Below are positions 63,970 to 64,000 of a stretch of 64,000 bases of DNA, in pieces; the first letter of the stretch is position 1, and each line of letters begins with the position of its first letter. The DNA comes from Alkalibacillus salilacus. Its GTDB lineage: Bacteria > Bacillota > Bacilli > Bacillales > Alkalibacillaceae. The position numbers and the translations under genes were made by a program. The notes beneath the pieces were generated by a model, which was given only the letters and a program-made list of their open reading frames with translations, was not told the origin of the DNA and did no database searches. Where the stretch lies: NCBI RefSeq assembly GCF_030812915.1, contig NZ_JAUSTQ010000011.1, forward strand, positions 1-64,000. Direction: 5' to 3'.

Positions 63970-63998
63970 ATTCTAGCATCTTTATATTAAAAATGCAA
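63970..63998 (-). promoter_or_regulatory. rplKA promoter
   Basis: -35 TTGCAT (63993-63998) and -10 TAGAAT (63970-63975) with a 17-bp spacer on the minus strand, about 40 nt before the L1-like motif. Confidence 0.65.
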
Positions 63999-64000
63999 CC

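Overview
The window is chromosomal DNA from a low-GC, endospore-forming member of the Bacillaceae. The spore genes gerD, kbaA, pdaB and cwlD, the zinc-type S14, the energy-coupling-factor transporter genes and a gene order close to the Bacillus subtilis rpl/rps/rpo region all point there. Acidic proteins and a TRAP-TAXI uptake system would suit a moderately halophilic or alkaliphilic species; this is inference and I do not name a species. Almost all core genes are on the minus strand, so the replication-proximal end is on the right.

Right half (about 25.3-64 kb, read right to left): rplK-rplA, rplJ-rplL, an rsmC-like methyltransferase, rpoB-rpoC, the str operon (rplGB-rpsL-rpsG-fusA-tuf), then the long S10-spc-alpha cluster (rpsJ to rplQ, with secY, adk, map, a KOW protein, infA and the tiny rpmJ). 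Next come ecfA1-ecfA2-ecfT-truA, then purB-purH, and finally rplM-rpsI. The purB-purH pair lies between truA and rplM, where B. subtilis has nothing, and is followed by an 11-copy array with an exact 20-bp period. Regulatory leaders are visible for L10, S10 and L13, with an L1-like motif upstream of both rplK and rplA. RpoB carries Tyr in place of the conserved Asp of its rifampicin pocket.

Middle (about 8.4-25.3 kb) is accessory. It holds two 199-bp palindromic MITE-like repeats flanking a small membrane-protein gene; a TRAP-TAXI transporter whose binding protein is circularly permuted; a yybP-ykoY-type (manganese) riboswitch before a CaCA cation exchanger; a CoA-transferase; a CAP-LysM secreted protein; an ArsR-DUF2087 regulator; and a TetR-MFS efflux operon. 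A decaying segment at 19.8-25.3 kb follows. It is bounded by two 43-bp direct copies of one terminator and holds an SDR, an LprI-like lipoprotein, a PLP-enzyme/RidA/YheO-regulator set, and truncated asparaginase and D-threonine-aldolase-like genes.

Left end (1-8.2 kb): sppA-RDD-ydbS-ydbT, cwlD, salA, gerD, kbaA, pdaB, and a strong outward promoter of an rRNA operon lying beyond the left edge, in the same order as B. subtilis. The most unusual items are the permuted TAXI protein, the 20-bp array, the RpoB substitution, the relocated purB-purH pair, and two neighbouring genes whose best-placed start codon is ATT.
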